Shown here: positions 45,084 through 53,944 of the stretch, piece after piece
How the letters are laid out: every line of letters starts with the position of its first letter
Position numbering within the stretch: position 1 is the stretch's first letter
Origin: CAINVV01 sp963663675
Lineage (GTDB): Bacteria; Bacteroidota; Bacteroidia; Bacteroidales; Prolixibacteraceae
Direction of reading: 5' to 3'
Assembly: GCA_963663675.1 (NCBI GenBank)
Contig: OY760498.1
Span: 3,720,001-3,784,000, forward strand
DNA length: 64,000 bases
Position numbers and translations under genes: made by a program
Notes under the pieces: generated by a model
Seen by the model: the letters and a program-made list of their open reading frames with translations, nothing else
Told to the model about the DNA's origin: nothing
Databases searched by the model: none

Positions 45084-47660
45084 ATGAAACGATTAATATT
45101 GATTATAGCATTGGTTCAAGTGCTCTTTGTTCCTGCTGCGTTGAAAGCCCAAAATAAACCGGTTATTAATTCAAATATTTCTGGAAGGGTAATTAACGGA
45201 TCAACCAACGAAAACCTGTTTGGTGCCTATGTAATTATCAAAGGGACAACCAATGGATGTGTGACAAATACCAACGGCGAGTTTCGTCTGTTGTCGGCAC
45301 AAAAATTACCCTTTGTACTGCTTGTATCTTATATTGGATACAAATCGCAGGAAATCCTGATAAAAGAGAACCAAGTGCTTGTCAAACTGGAAGAGAATGA
45401 AAACGAGTTATCTGAAGTAGTCATTAGTTCGAGACGACGACAAGAATCGTCACAGGATGTTCCAATTCCCGTTTCAGTAATCAGGGGAGCCATTATGGAA
45501 AATAATGGTGCATTCAATGTCAACAGGTTGAAAGAGATGGTCCCTTCTGTACAGCTGTATTCTTCAAACGCCAGGAACACTTCACTTAATATCAGGGGAC
45601 TAGGATCTACCTTCGGATTAACCAATGATGGTGTTGACCCTGGTGTCGGTTTTTATATCGATGGAGTATATTATGCCCGGCCGGCAGCAACGGCACTGGA
45701 TTTTGTCGATGTTGATCAGGTTGAAATCCTTCGTGGACCACAGGGAACACTTTTTGGAAAGAATACTACTTCCGGGGCATTCAACATAACAACCCGTGCC
45801 CCTGATTTTAGGTCGGCTGCCAGCCTGGAGGTAAGTTACGGAAACTATGGATATATCCAGGCAAAAACCTCCTTAACAGGACCTTTGGGTAAAAAATTTG
45901 CCGTAAGACTCTCTTTCTCAGGGACCCAGCGAAACGGTCTATTATACAATACCAGAACCGAGAAACCTGAGAATAATCTGAATAATTCAGGCGTCAGAGG
46001 GCAACTCCTTTATAAGCCAAATGAGAACATAAAAATAATTCTGGCCGCTGATGCCACAGTTCAAAAACCGGATGGCTATGCCCAGGTTTATGCCGGGGTT
46101 ATTACAACAAAGCGCGCGGCCTACAGGCAATTCAATCAGATCATTGCAGATCTAAACTATAAAGTTCCGGAAACAGATCCGTTCAAACGACATATTGATC
46201 ACGATACTCCCTGGAAATCAGGAAATAACCTCGGGGGAGTATCTTTGAATGTGGATGCAAAATTGGGATCAGGAACTTTGACCTCGACCACTGCGTGGAG
46301 ATACTGGATCTGGGATCCTTCCAATGACCGCGATTTCACTGGCCTGCCTGTGCTGACAAAATCACAGGGTAATTCAAAACATGAACAGTGGTCACAAGAG
46401 ATACGCTATGCAGGCAAGTTTTCTGAAATAATTAGCGGAGTGGCAGGTTTGTATGGTATCTGGCAAGATCTGAATACAGATCCGGTTCAGACAGAAGAAT
46501 CCGGTTCTGCCCAATGGCGATTTTCACAAAGCACTTCCAGCGAATTATGGAAAACTCCGGGTTTGTTCGACGGATACGGGACAAAAACCACCTCCAGCAT
46601 GCAGTCCTTTAGTGGCGCGGTTTTTGGTCAGCTAGACTGGAATCTAATTGATAAATTACATTTACTACCTGGAATCCGTTACAATTACGACAAGAAGAAT
46701 GTGGTTTATGACCGGCAGACTTATGGTGGGTTACAAACGACTGACCCCGCCCTGCTGGCACTGAAAAATTCACTCTATACCAACCAGGCCTTCAATACCG
46801 ATGTAAATGAAAGTAACTTTTCCGGACAACTTACCCTTAGCTATAAACCATCTTTGAGATTAAATACCTTTTTAACCTATGCCAACAGCTACAAGCCGGT
46901 TGGCATTAACCTGGGCGGGCTCCCGACTGACAAAGGGCGAGTGATGACTGAACTGGCCAAAATTAAACCGGAGTATGTAACTCATTATGAAATAGGACTT
47001 AAAACAATGCCTTCAGGTTTCGCCATGCTCAATTTTATTCTTTTCGATACCGATATAAAGGATTATCAGACGCAGGTACAGACTGAAGAAGTGGGCGTTA
47101 ACAGGGGTTATCTTGCCAATGCAGAGAAAGTCCGGGTGATGGGAGCAGAAATGGAAGTGAGTGTCCGCCCCAATAATTTCATTTTTATAAATTGCGCCGT
47201 TTCATATACGGATGGAAAGTATGTTTCCTTCAGGAACGCACCTGTCCCTTTGGAAGAGGTAGGAGGGACAAGTGCATTTAAGGATATTTCTGGTGGTAAA
47301 TTGCCCGGAATCTCAAAATGGTCCGGATCATTGAGCGGAGAATTTACTAAAAAAGGAAAACTGACAGATTTGGCCGGTAACTATTTTCTGTCTTTGGATT
47401 TGTTTTGCCGTTCTTCATTTTCATCCAGCCCATCCCCTTCAAAGTACCTGAATATTGATGGATATTACCTCGTAAATGGAAGAATTGGGTTCAGAGCCGT
47501 AAAAGGCATTTCATTATTTGCCTGGTCAAGAAACCTTTTCAACAGAAGTTATTTTGAACAACTATTACCGGCCGCAGGCAGTGCAGGCCAGTATGCTGCG
47601 GTATTGGGTGATCCTTTAACCTACGGGATTACCATAAAATACACATTTGTCAATCTATAG
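45084..47660 (+). CDS. TonB-dependent receptor, siderophore-receptor-like
   Basis: 858 residues with a signal peptide (LILIIALVQVLFVPAALKAQ). An N-terminal carboxypeptidase-regulatory-like domain (about 30-115, GRVINGSTNENLFGAYVII; VSYIGYKSQEI) leads to the plug (VVISSRRRQESSQDVPIPVS, NIRGLGSTFGLTNDGVDPG, VEILRGPQGTLFGKNTTSG). A beta-barrel ending in YTFVNL follows. The FYIDGVYYARPAATALDF strand and the long barrel are typical of iron-complex receptors. The ligand is unknown. It is a single gene. Confidence 0.93.
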   Translation: MKRLILIIALVQVLFVPAALKAQNKPVINSNISGRVINGSTNENLFGAYVIIKGTTNGCVTNTNGEFRLLSAQKLPFVLLVSYIGYKSQEILIKENQVLVKLEENENELSEVVISSRRRQESSQDVPIPVSVIRGAIMENNGAFNVNRLKEMVPSVQLYSSNARNTSLNIRGLGSTFGLTNDGVDPGVGFYIDGVYYARPAATALDFVDVDQVEILRGPQGTLFGKNTTSGAFNITTRAPDFRSAASLEVSYGNYGYIQAKTSLTGPLGKKFAVRLSFSGTQRNGLLYNTRTEKPENNLNNSGVRGQLLYKPNENIKIILAADATVQKPDGYAQVYAGVITTKRAAYRQFNQIIADLNYKVPETDPFKRHIDHDTPWKSGNNLGGVSLNVDAKLGSGTLTSTTAWRYWIWDPSNDRDFTGLPVLTKSQGNSKHEQWSQEIRYAGKFSEIISGVAGLYGIWQDLNTDPVQTEESGSAQWRFSQSTSSELWKTPGLFDGYGTKTTSSMQSFSGAVFGQLDWNLIDKLHLLPGIRYNYDKKNVVYDRQTYGGLQTTDPALLALKNSLYTNQAFNTDVNESNFSGQLTLSYKPSLRLNTFLTYANSYKPVGINLGGLPTDKGRVMTELAKIKPEYVTHYEIGLKTMPSGFAMLNFILFDTDIKDYQTQVQTEEVGVNRGYLANAEKVRVMGAEMEVSVRPNNFIFINCAVSYTDGKYVSFRNAPVPLEEVGGTSAFKDISGGKLPGISKWSGSLSGEFTKKGKLTDLAGNYFLSLDLFCRSSFSSSPSPSKYLNIDGYYLVNGRIGFRAVKGISLFAWSRNLFNRSYFEQLLPAAGSAGQYAAVLGDPLTYGITIKYTFVNL

Positions 47661-47723
47661 TGTTGCAACGGAAGTCTTACAGAACAATTGATAAATATGA
47701 CAATGATGTATCCTAACCTAAAA

Positions 47724-47751
47724 GGGGTTTAGACCGCAAGATCTAAACCCC
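47724..47751. terminator. Bidirectional hairpin terminator
   Basis: Arms 47724-47733 (GGGGTTTAGA) and 47742-47751 form a perfect ten-base stem around an eight-base loop. It lies between the receptor (+) and the converging isomerase-like gene (-). Confidence 0.75.
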
Positions 47752-47815
47752 CAAATTATTTTACCGGACAAATCTAAAGCAGGATGACCTGGCAATTCTG
47801 TTAATCGACTGTCAA

Positions 47816-48724
47816 TTAACTTTTCAGAATTTTCGTTGTGATATTTTTAATGCTGATATCTATTCCTTCAAATGGTTTTCCGTTCCCCTGGTTATCGTCT
47901 TCCACAATGTTGAACTTGGTCCCTGCAATATCTTTAGCTGCCAGTATTCTTTTGAAGTCAATAACTCCTTCACCAACACTGCATATATCGTCTTTTATTA
48001 CCTCATAGAATGGAGGCTGATTGGTGCGCATGTCTTTAAGGTGGAGAAGCTGGAATCTGCCCGGATATTTGTTGAACATGGCAACCGGATCCTGACCAGC
48101 CTTGGAAACCCAGAAAAGGTCCAATTCCATGGTGATAAGATCAGCGTCCATTTCCTTAAGGAAAATATCATAGTAAGGTACAACGCCATCAATATTTTTA
48201 AATTCAAAATTGTGATTATGGTATCCAAACTGAATACCAGCAGCCTTTGTGATTTTAGCGACTTCATTGCAATCTGCAATCGTCTTCTTGTAGGACTCAA
48301 TATTGCGGTCGACCTCTTCAATCCAAGGTTTGATGCAATATTTCACCCCAAGTTCGGCGTGTGAATCTGCCATTAATTTTGCCTTATCCATCGTAATGCT
48401 GGCAGATTCTACCTGAGTGTGGCTGCTGAGAGTGACCATTCCCAGATCAGCGACGATCTTCTTGAATTCAACAGGGGAATAACCATAAAATTTTCCTTCT
48501 GAATAACCAGCCAGTTCCAGGTTTTTGTATCCTATTTCGGATACTTTTTTAAGTGTTCCCACTACATCCGCCGCCATAGCGTCCCGAATGCTATAAAGCT
48601 GCAATCCAACACCAAAACTTTTTCTGTCAACCGAGGCAGGGGAATTGCATCCAACTGCGCCCAACAACATCATACCAACTGATCCTACAGCTGAAATCTT
48701 TAAAAACTCTCTTCTTTTTTGCAT
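47816..48724 (-). CDS. Sugar phosphate isomerase/epimerase-like TIM-barrel lipoprotein
   Basis: 302 residues. The N-terminus has a twin-arginine-type start (KRREFLKISAVGS) and a lipobox-like LLGAVGC. The TIM-barrel AP-endonuclease-2-like body shows GVGLQLYSIRDAMAADV, SEIGYKNLELAGYSEG, GIQFGYHNHNFEF, MELDLFWVSKAGQDP and LLHLKDMRTNQPP, whose histidines and acids are the usual metal ligands. It is likely exported and lipid-anchored. The substrate is probably a sugar or polyol. The upstream 600-base gap separates it from a divergent DUF1080 gene, a common sugar-locus partner. Confidence 0.9.
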   Translation of the reverse strand: MQKRREFLKISAVGSVGMMLLGAVGCNSPASVDRKSFGVGLQLYSIRDAMAADVVGTLKKVSEIGYKNLELAGYSEGKFYGYSPVEFKKIVADLGMVTLSSHTQVESASITMDKAKLMADSHAELGVKYCIKPWIEEVDRNIESYKKTIADCNEVAKITKAAGIQFGYHNHNFEFKNIDGVVPYYDIFLKEMDADLITMELDLFWVSKAGQDPVAMFNKYPGRFQLLHLKDMRTNQPPFYEVIKDDICSVGEGVIDFKRILAAKDIAGTKFNIVEDDNQGNGKPFEGIDISIKNITTKILKS

Positions 48725-49320
48725 AATTTGAATATTTAGTTATTTACGTTCGATGCGATTTAATAGCATAAAGATAATACTCTCGTCTGAGCTTCAAAAC
48801 CGGTATCCAAAAAATATTAATTTAAAAACCTTAGACTGATTATAAACAATAGCTGACAGAACGGCTTGTACAAACTTGATTTGTAGCGAAATAGGACTAT
48901 TGTAATTCACGCCGGATATAAATCACATGGTTCCCCGGAACTTTTATCCCTTGAAAATATTTCCGGAAACGGTATCCACTTGATACTAAATATCTGAAAA
49001 AACTGTCAATGCAAAAGAGGATTCATTACCGGCAATTCAATAAATCCTGAGAGTAACGGATATCCTGTCGTACTGGCATTATCCTTCTGATCAGATCTTA
49101 TTACCTAGTTATTGAAGGAAATATTATCCGGAATTTATTCCTTTGGGACAGTCTCGCTGTGGTCCAGGAGCCGCAAGATCCATTGCGATCTTTGCCTTGA
49201 AAATAATCAGGTAAGCCTGATTTGATTTGCTGCTGCAATTCCAGCTAAAAAATTTTGCCGCCATTATTACATGTTTTTCTTATCTTGCAACATACTGACT
49301 GAAAAGAAAAAGAAACTACC
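48725..49320. other. Gene-free divergent promoter region
   Basis: About 600 bases between divergent genes. A small hairpin (AATCAGG/CCTGATT near 49205-49222) lies about 100 bases before the DUF1080 gene. No other structure was found. Confidence 0.4.
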
Positions 49321-50079
49321 ATGAAGAAAGATTCTCAATTTTCTGCAAAGAATTATTTAAAGACCCGTCAAACTACCCTGAGGCAGGCAGTAAAAAGTTA
49401 TCCTGTAAAAATAATGGTTTTGTTTTTCCAATTGTTCTCCATAACGTTCTTCGTGGCTGCCGCAAAACCGGGTTTAAAAACTACCGGGACAGGCAATGAC
49501 AGCTATTCGGTTAACAGCCTGAATGATGCCAAAGTAAGTATGAATCAGGAAAAACCGGAGGATAACTCCTTTATCAGCCTGTTCAATTGCAAAGATCTGT
49601 CCGGATGGTGTTATCGCAGCAAATCACCCGGGAATAATGTGTTTGAGTCGTTTGAAGGCAAGACTGAATCAACAGACAGCCGTTACATGGCAAAGGACAG
49701 CATGCTTACGATCAATCCCTGGGACGAGGCAAAAGGTCCGCACTGGGTAAATCTCTGGACCTTAAAAGAATTTACAAGCGACTTCATACTTACTGTAGAA
49801 TTCCGAGCTTCGCCAAATGCCGACAGTGGCATCTTCCTCAGGGGCAAACAGCTGCAGTGCCGCGATTACTTAGTGGCCGGCCCTTACAAGGAGCTTAAAA
49901 ACTACCAGCCCCAGGATTGGAACAAAATCGAGGTGGTTGTCAAAAATAATATCGCCCATTGCACCTGTAATGGGGAGATACTTGAAGAAGCCCTCCAAAT
50001 TCCCGGGACAGGTTCAATCGGACTGGAAGCAGACCGTGGCAGAATGGACTACAGGAACATTCGGATAAAAGAGTTATGA
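49321..50079 (+). CDS. DUF1080 (3-keto-disaccharide hydrolase-like) exported protein
   Basis: 252 residues. A hydrophobic segment near 35-55 (VKIMVLFFQLFSITFFVAAA) is preceded by an unusually long basic tail (SAKNYLKTRQTTLRQAVKS), so it is probably a signal anchor or a late-start signal peptide. The DUF1080 fold follows at about 85-250 (SLFNCKDLSGWCYRS, FILTVEFRASPNADSGIFLRG, IEVVVKNNIAHCTCNGEIL, GSIGLEADRGRMDYRNIRIK). The family includes lectin-like 3-keto-disaccharide hydrolases. The start at 49321 has no clear ribosome binding site. Confidence 0.85.
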   Translation: MKKDSQFSAKNYLKTRQTTLRQAVKSYPVKIMVLFFQLFSITFFVAAAKPGLKTTGTGNDSYSVNSLNDAKVSMNQEKPEDNSFISLFNCKDLSGWCYRSKSPGNNVFESFEGKTESTDSRYMAKDSMLTINPWDEAKGPHWVNLWTLKEFTSDFILTVEFRASPNADSGIFLRGKQLQCRDYLVAGPYKELKNYQPQDWNKIEVVVKNNIAHCTCNGEILEEALQIPGTGSIGLEADRGRMDYRNIRIKEL

Positions 50080-50120
50080 CCAGGTATTTTTTTGATACCT
50101 GAAATATCTGGATGTACAAT

Positions 50121-51308
50121 CTATTTCCCGGCATTTTGAACACATCGGAAGCCGAGGTGATTGCTTGCCGATGAAACTTCCCCTTTGCCCCGGGCACCTA
50201 CCATATACCTTGTACAATACTGATCAGTGCACAGGAAGGAACCGCCCCTGTGCACGCGTTTCTTTTCTTCAGGTTCGGCAGGATCGAAAGGTGAATCAGG
50301 GCCCTGCGGATTGACAGCAACATCTCCCTGAAGCTTGTGTTGTGCGTAGGTATCACGATGATACCAATCGTTGCACCATTGCCATACATTACCAGCCATA
50401 TCGTAAAGGCCATATCCGTTTGGAGGATATTGTGCGACAGGGGCTATGCCCTCGAAACCATCTTCACCTGTATCATCAACAGGGAATATTCCCTGGTAGG
50501 TATTGGCCATTGACTTGCCTCCGGGTTTAAATTCATCACCCCAGGCATAGGTTTTGCCTGTCAGTCCGCCACGTGCCGCAAATTCCCATTCGGCTTCTGT
50601 CGGCAATCTTTTACCTGCCCATTTTGCATAAGCCAAGGCATCTGCATAGGCAACCTGCACAACGGGATAGTTGCCTTTACCCTTGATATCGCTATTCAAA
50701 CCTGTCGGATGCCGCCAGCAGGCACCCGGTTCATAGCTCCACCACTGGAGCATGTTATCGAGTTTCACCGGCTCGGAAGTAGGCGTAAAAACAGCCGATC
50801 CGGGTACCAGATTTTCAGGAGGGACAGTTGGAAACTCTTCCCGGGAAGGCGCAATTTCAGCGATGGTTTTGTACCCTGTGGCCTGTACAAATTTCTCAAA
50901 CTGAACATTGGTAACTACTGTTGTATCCATCCAGAAACCATCTACATAAACCCGATGAATCGGTTTGGCATCCTCAACTGCGTTCATGGTTGCCGCAGTA
51001 CACACACCTTCACTCGGAACTATGCTGCCCATTGAGAACTCACCTCCCGGAATCCATACCATGCCGGCAGGAGCAGATTCTGCCGGCAGTTTTTTGTTTT
51101 CCACTGTCCGAGAAAAAGGTGAAGTTACAGTATTTACTGCCGGACTAATGTGAGAAATCATCTCAGATTCATTCCCTTGATCTTTAGCCTTATGAATTAG
51201 AAGGACATAAATGATTATGGCAACCAGTATGGTACCGCCTAAAATAAACCATTGCTTATAATTGGGCTTAAGTGTTTTAGGCAAGGGTGCTTTCGACCTT
51301 TTATTCAT
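50121..51308 (-). CDS. Membrane-anchored formylglycine-generating enzyme (SUMF1 family)
   Basis: 395 residues. A membrane anchor (WFILGGTILVAIIIYVLLIH) follows a short basic tail. The FGE-sulfatase domain begins at MVWIPGGEFSMGS and contains WEFAARGGLTGKTYAWGDEF and GNVWQWCNDWY. Near the C-terminus both cysteines of true formylglycine-generating enzymes are present, C360 and C365 (GSFLCTDQYCTRY), then SSASNHLGFRC. These cysteines bind copper and convert the active-site cysteine of sulfatases into formylglycine. No sulfatase gene lies in this window, so the client is elsewhere. Its start lies nine bases after the stop of the S9 peptidase gene. Confidence 0.92.
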   Translation of the reverse strand: MNKRSKAPLPKTLKPNYKQWFILGGTILVAIIIYVLLIHKAKDQGNESEMISHISPAVNTVTSPFSRTVENKKLPAESAPAGMVWIPGGEFSMGSIVPSEGVCTAATMNAVEDAKPIHRVYVDGFWMDTTVVTNVQFEKFVQATGYKTIAEIAPSREEFPTVPPENLVPGSAVFTPTSEPVKLDNMLQWWSYEPGACWRHPTGLNSDIKGKGNYPVVQVAYADALAYAKWAGKRLPTEAEWEFAARGGLTGKTYAWGDEFKPGGKSMANTYQGIFPVDDTGEDGFEGIAPVAQYPPNGYGLYDMAGNVWQWCNDWYHRDTYAQHKLQGDVAVNPQGPDSPFDPAEPEEKKRVHRGGSFLCTDQYCTRYMVGARGKGEVSSASNHLGFRCVQNAGK

Positions 51309-51317
51309 TACGGAATT

Positions 51318-53897
51318 TTAGTTCTGGTTCTTCTTGCTCTGAGTCATTTTTGTCTCCCTGTTCATCTCGAAGATATCTGTGCTTATCGAATAATCACCGA
51401 TAAGGTGCTTGCAAAAATAATCAGCCTTCAGCCAGAATGAGTATTCAGTAAAATCACCATATGCATGCCGCTGCCCGGGCATAATGAAAATATCGAAACG
51501 TTTGTTTGCTTTGATGAGGGCATTAGCCATCCTGAATGTGTTGGCAGCATGAACGTTATTATCAATATCTCCGGTAATAAGCATCAGTTTACCCTTCAGG
51601 TTCTTTGCCAGTTGAGAATTCTTTTCAATATCGTAGATAAACTGGGTTTCGCCATCATCATTCATCTTTTCTTTGACACCGTGATGCGTTTCACTCCACC
51701 ACCTGTTGTAAACGTTATTTTCATGATTTCCGGAAGAAGAAACTGCAACCTTATAAAAATCAGGATATTGACACAGTGCTGCCGTTGACATGAATCCGCC
51801 ACCAGAGTGTCCTGTAATGCCAACCCTGGTAATATCAATGTATTTATACCTGTCTGCCAGTTGCTCTGCCACATATTTTTTATCAGCCAGGCCATAATCC
51901 CTTAGATCACCATATCCATAATTGTGGTACCACTTTGACCGGTTCGGATTACCACCCCTGTTACCGAGGGTGATTACAATGAAACCAAGTTGCGCAAGCC
52001 GGTCTGTCCGATCCATTTTGCTGGAAAACGCAGCATTGACCGCTTCAGTCTGAGGCCCGGGATAAACATACTCTATCAAAGGGTAAATTTTGGTGGAATC
52101 AAAATTAAATGGCTTGTACATTACACCGTAAATATCTGTGATACCGTCTGATGCCTTGGCCTTAAAAGGTTCAGGAAACTTATATCCAGACTGGAACAGG
52201 TTACTCAAATCGGATTTCCCCAGTTCCATGACCAATTTCCCGCTATTGTCCCTGATTTCATATTTCGGAACTGTATTGATTCTTGAACCAGAATTGACAA
52301 AATACTTGTAAGAATCACTCATATCCATGTTATTGGTAAAATCACCGGGATTCAGCAGTTGCAAACCGGTACCGTCAAGGTTTACCCTGTACAAATGCTC
52401 ATAATATGGATTTTCATTGTTTTCACGTCCGTTGGCAACAAAATACAAAGTCCTGCTTTTTTCGTCAACTTTAACAATCTCTCCGCAGTGCCATGGACCC
52501 GATGTTATCTGGTTCTTCATGTTTCCGTTATCATCGTACAGGTAAAAATGCGCCCAACCATCACGCTCCGACCAGTGTATTAGTTCCTTGCCATTGGCAA
52601 GAATGAACAATCTCTTCGTCTCAATGTAGGTATTCATCCGTTCCTCGACCAGAACTTTCACCTCACCTGACTGTGTGTTTACGGTACAAATATCCACTCT
52701 GTAAAGATCCCGGCTCTTCCGGGTAAAAAACAGCTTGTCCGATGTTTCAGAAAGCCACATTGACGGCACGTAATCCTCAAGCTTTTGCTTATTGGTAAGA
52801 TTGGCCCTGTGAATTTCCAGGGTCTGATCTTTAAACTTGTCGACAGCAAATTTTTTCCCGTTCTTCGCAATCATATCAAAGATCCATAATTCATCAATGG
52901 GTGATTCTTTCTCTCCGGGCATCTGGTATTTGTAGGTCTCCAGTTCCGGTCGGGGCTCTTTCAGAACATTAATGACCCATAAATCCTTCACCAGCCTGTT
53001 GTCGCTCCGAACCATCGCGAATTTTTTAGAATCACGCGACCAGGAAATCCATGCTCTTTTCCTCTTTTTACTCTCTTCCCTGATCTTTTTATCATCGTCA
53101 TTAACAGTAGGTGTATACCCATCGCCATAGGAATAGTCTTTTACCCCGTCTGTGGTAAGCTGATGCTCAACGACCGTACTGTCTTTTTCATTCATTTTGG
53201 CTTTCTGGTAGTTTTCTTTGTCTATCCAGTAAAGGTTGTAATTACGCGAAAAGAGCACATATTCTCCATTTGGAGAAATACTGGCCCAGTCCGGGTTCTC
53301 CTTTTCCTCTTTCCAATCTTTATTTTCATACAGTTCCCCTGTTTTCAGGTTATACTCAAAGTGAAAAACCTTCTTTTTGATTTTGTCCTTATCCTTTTCA
53401 TTTCCGGCTTTGGCGGTTTTTTTCTCCGTCAGGCTTTCTTTTGAGGCTATTGTAGAGTCTTTACCCGCCTCACCCTTTTTCTTTTCCTCATCTATGGTAC
53501 TTGTGACATCGAACCGGAATACAGTATCGTCTTTGCGGAATTTTGGCTTGATTACGGGAAGATGCTGCCAGTCATAGGGATCTCCAATAATCTTTGTCAG
53601 GGTAGAAGCCATTTTATGGTTATCGAACAAGAAAGACTTTGTTCGTTTTTCCATATCCACCAGGTAAAAAAACGTCCCTTCTGAAGTCGTGTCGGAATAC
53701 CAGAACTGATCACCAGTTCTAAGCCATTTCGGATTGACCGAAGTACTAAAAACCATCTTTTTAATTTTTGTGGGAGAAAACCTTTCGGCCAGTCGGTAAC
53801 CGGCATTTTCCACAGGTTGGTTTTGTGCAGAAAGTTTATAGCCGGAAATGGCAGCTATAAAAACAACGAACAGCAGGAACAATTTTTTTTGCTTCAT
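51318..53897 (-). CDS. S9 family peptidase (prolyl oligopeptidase/DPP IV-like)
   Basis: 859 residues with a signal peptide (LFLLFVVFIAAISGYKLSAQ). An N-terminal DPP IV-type propeller (about 60-560) is followed by the alpha/beta hydrolase domain. The catalytic serine is S698 in GITGHSGGGFMSTA, the aspartate lies in LITGDIDNNVHAAN, and the histidine in MPGQRHAYGD. It should release dipeptides or cleave after proline outside the inner membrane. A highly charged Lys/Glu-rich stretch near residues 130-175 (KKGEAGKDSTIASKESLTEK) is inserted in the propeller. It is transcribed just ahead of the FGE gene. Confidence 0.93.
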   Translation of the reverse strand: MKQKKLFLLFVVFIAAISGYKLSAQNQPVENAGYRLAERFSPTKIKKMVFSTSVNPKWLRTGDQFWYSDTTSEGTFFYLVDMEKRTKSFLFDNHKMASTLTKIIGDPYDWQHLPVIKPKFRKDDTVFRFDVTSTIDEEKKKGEAGKDSTIASKESLTEKKTAKAGNEKDKDKIKKKVFHFEYNLKTGELYENKDWKEEKENPDWASISPNGEYVLFSRNYNLYWIDKENYQKAKMNEKDSTVVEHQLTTDGVKDYSYGDGYTPTVNDDDKKIREESKKRKRAWISWSRDSKKFAMVRSDNRLVKDLWVINVLKEPRPELETYKYQMPGEKESPIDELWIFDMIAKNGKKFAVDKFKDQTLEIHRANLTNKQKLEDYVPSMWLSETSDKLFFTRKSRDLYRVDICTVNTQSGEVKVLVEERMNTYIETKRLFILANGKELIHWSERDGWAHFYLYDDNGNMKNQITSGPWHCGEIVKVDEKSRTLYFVANGRENNENPYYEHLYRVNLDGTGLQLLNPGDFTNNMDMSDSYKYFVNSGSRINTVPKYEIRDNSGKLVMELGKSDLSNLFQSGYKFPEPFKAKASDGITDIYGVMYKPFNFDSTKIYPLIEYVYPGPQTEAVNAAFSSKMDRTDRLAQLGFIVITLGNRGGNPNRSKWYHNYGYGDLRDYGLADKKYVAEQLADRYKYIDITRVGITGHSGGGFMSTAALCQYPDFYKVAVSSSGNHENNVYNRWWSETHHGVKEKMNDDGETQFIYDIEKNSQLAKNLKGKLMLITGDIDNNVHAANTFRMANALIKANKRFDIFIMPGQRHAYGDFTEYSFWLKADYFCKHLIGDYSISTDIFEMNRETKMTQSKKNQN

Positions 53898-53944
53898 CTG
53901 GATTATTGGTCAGTTATTGTTTGATTTTCATTTATATACGGATA

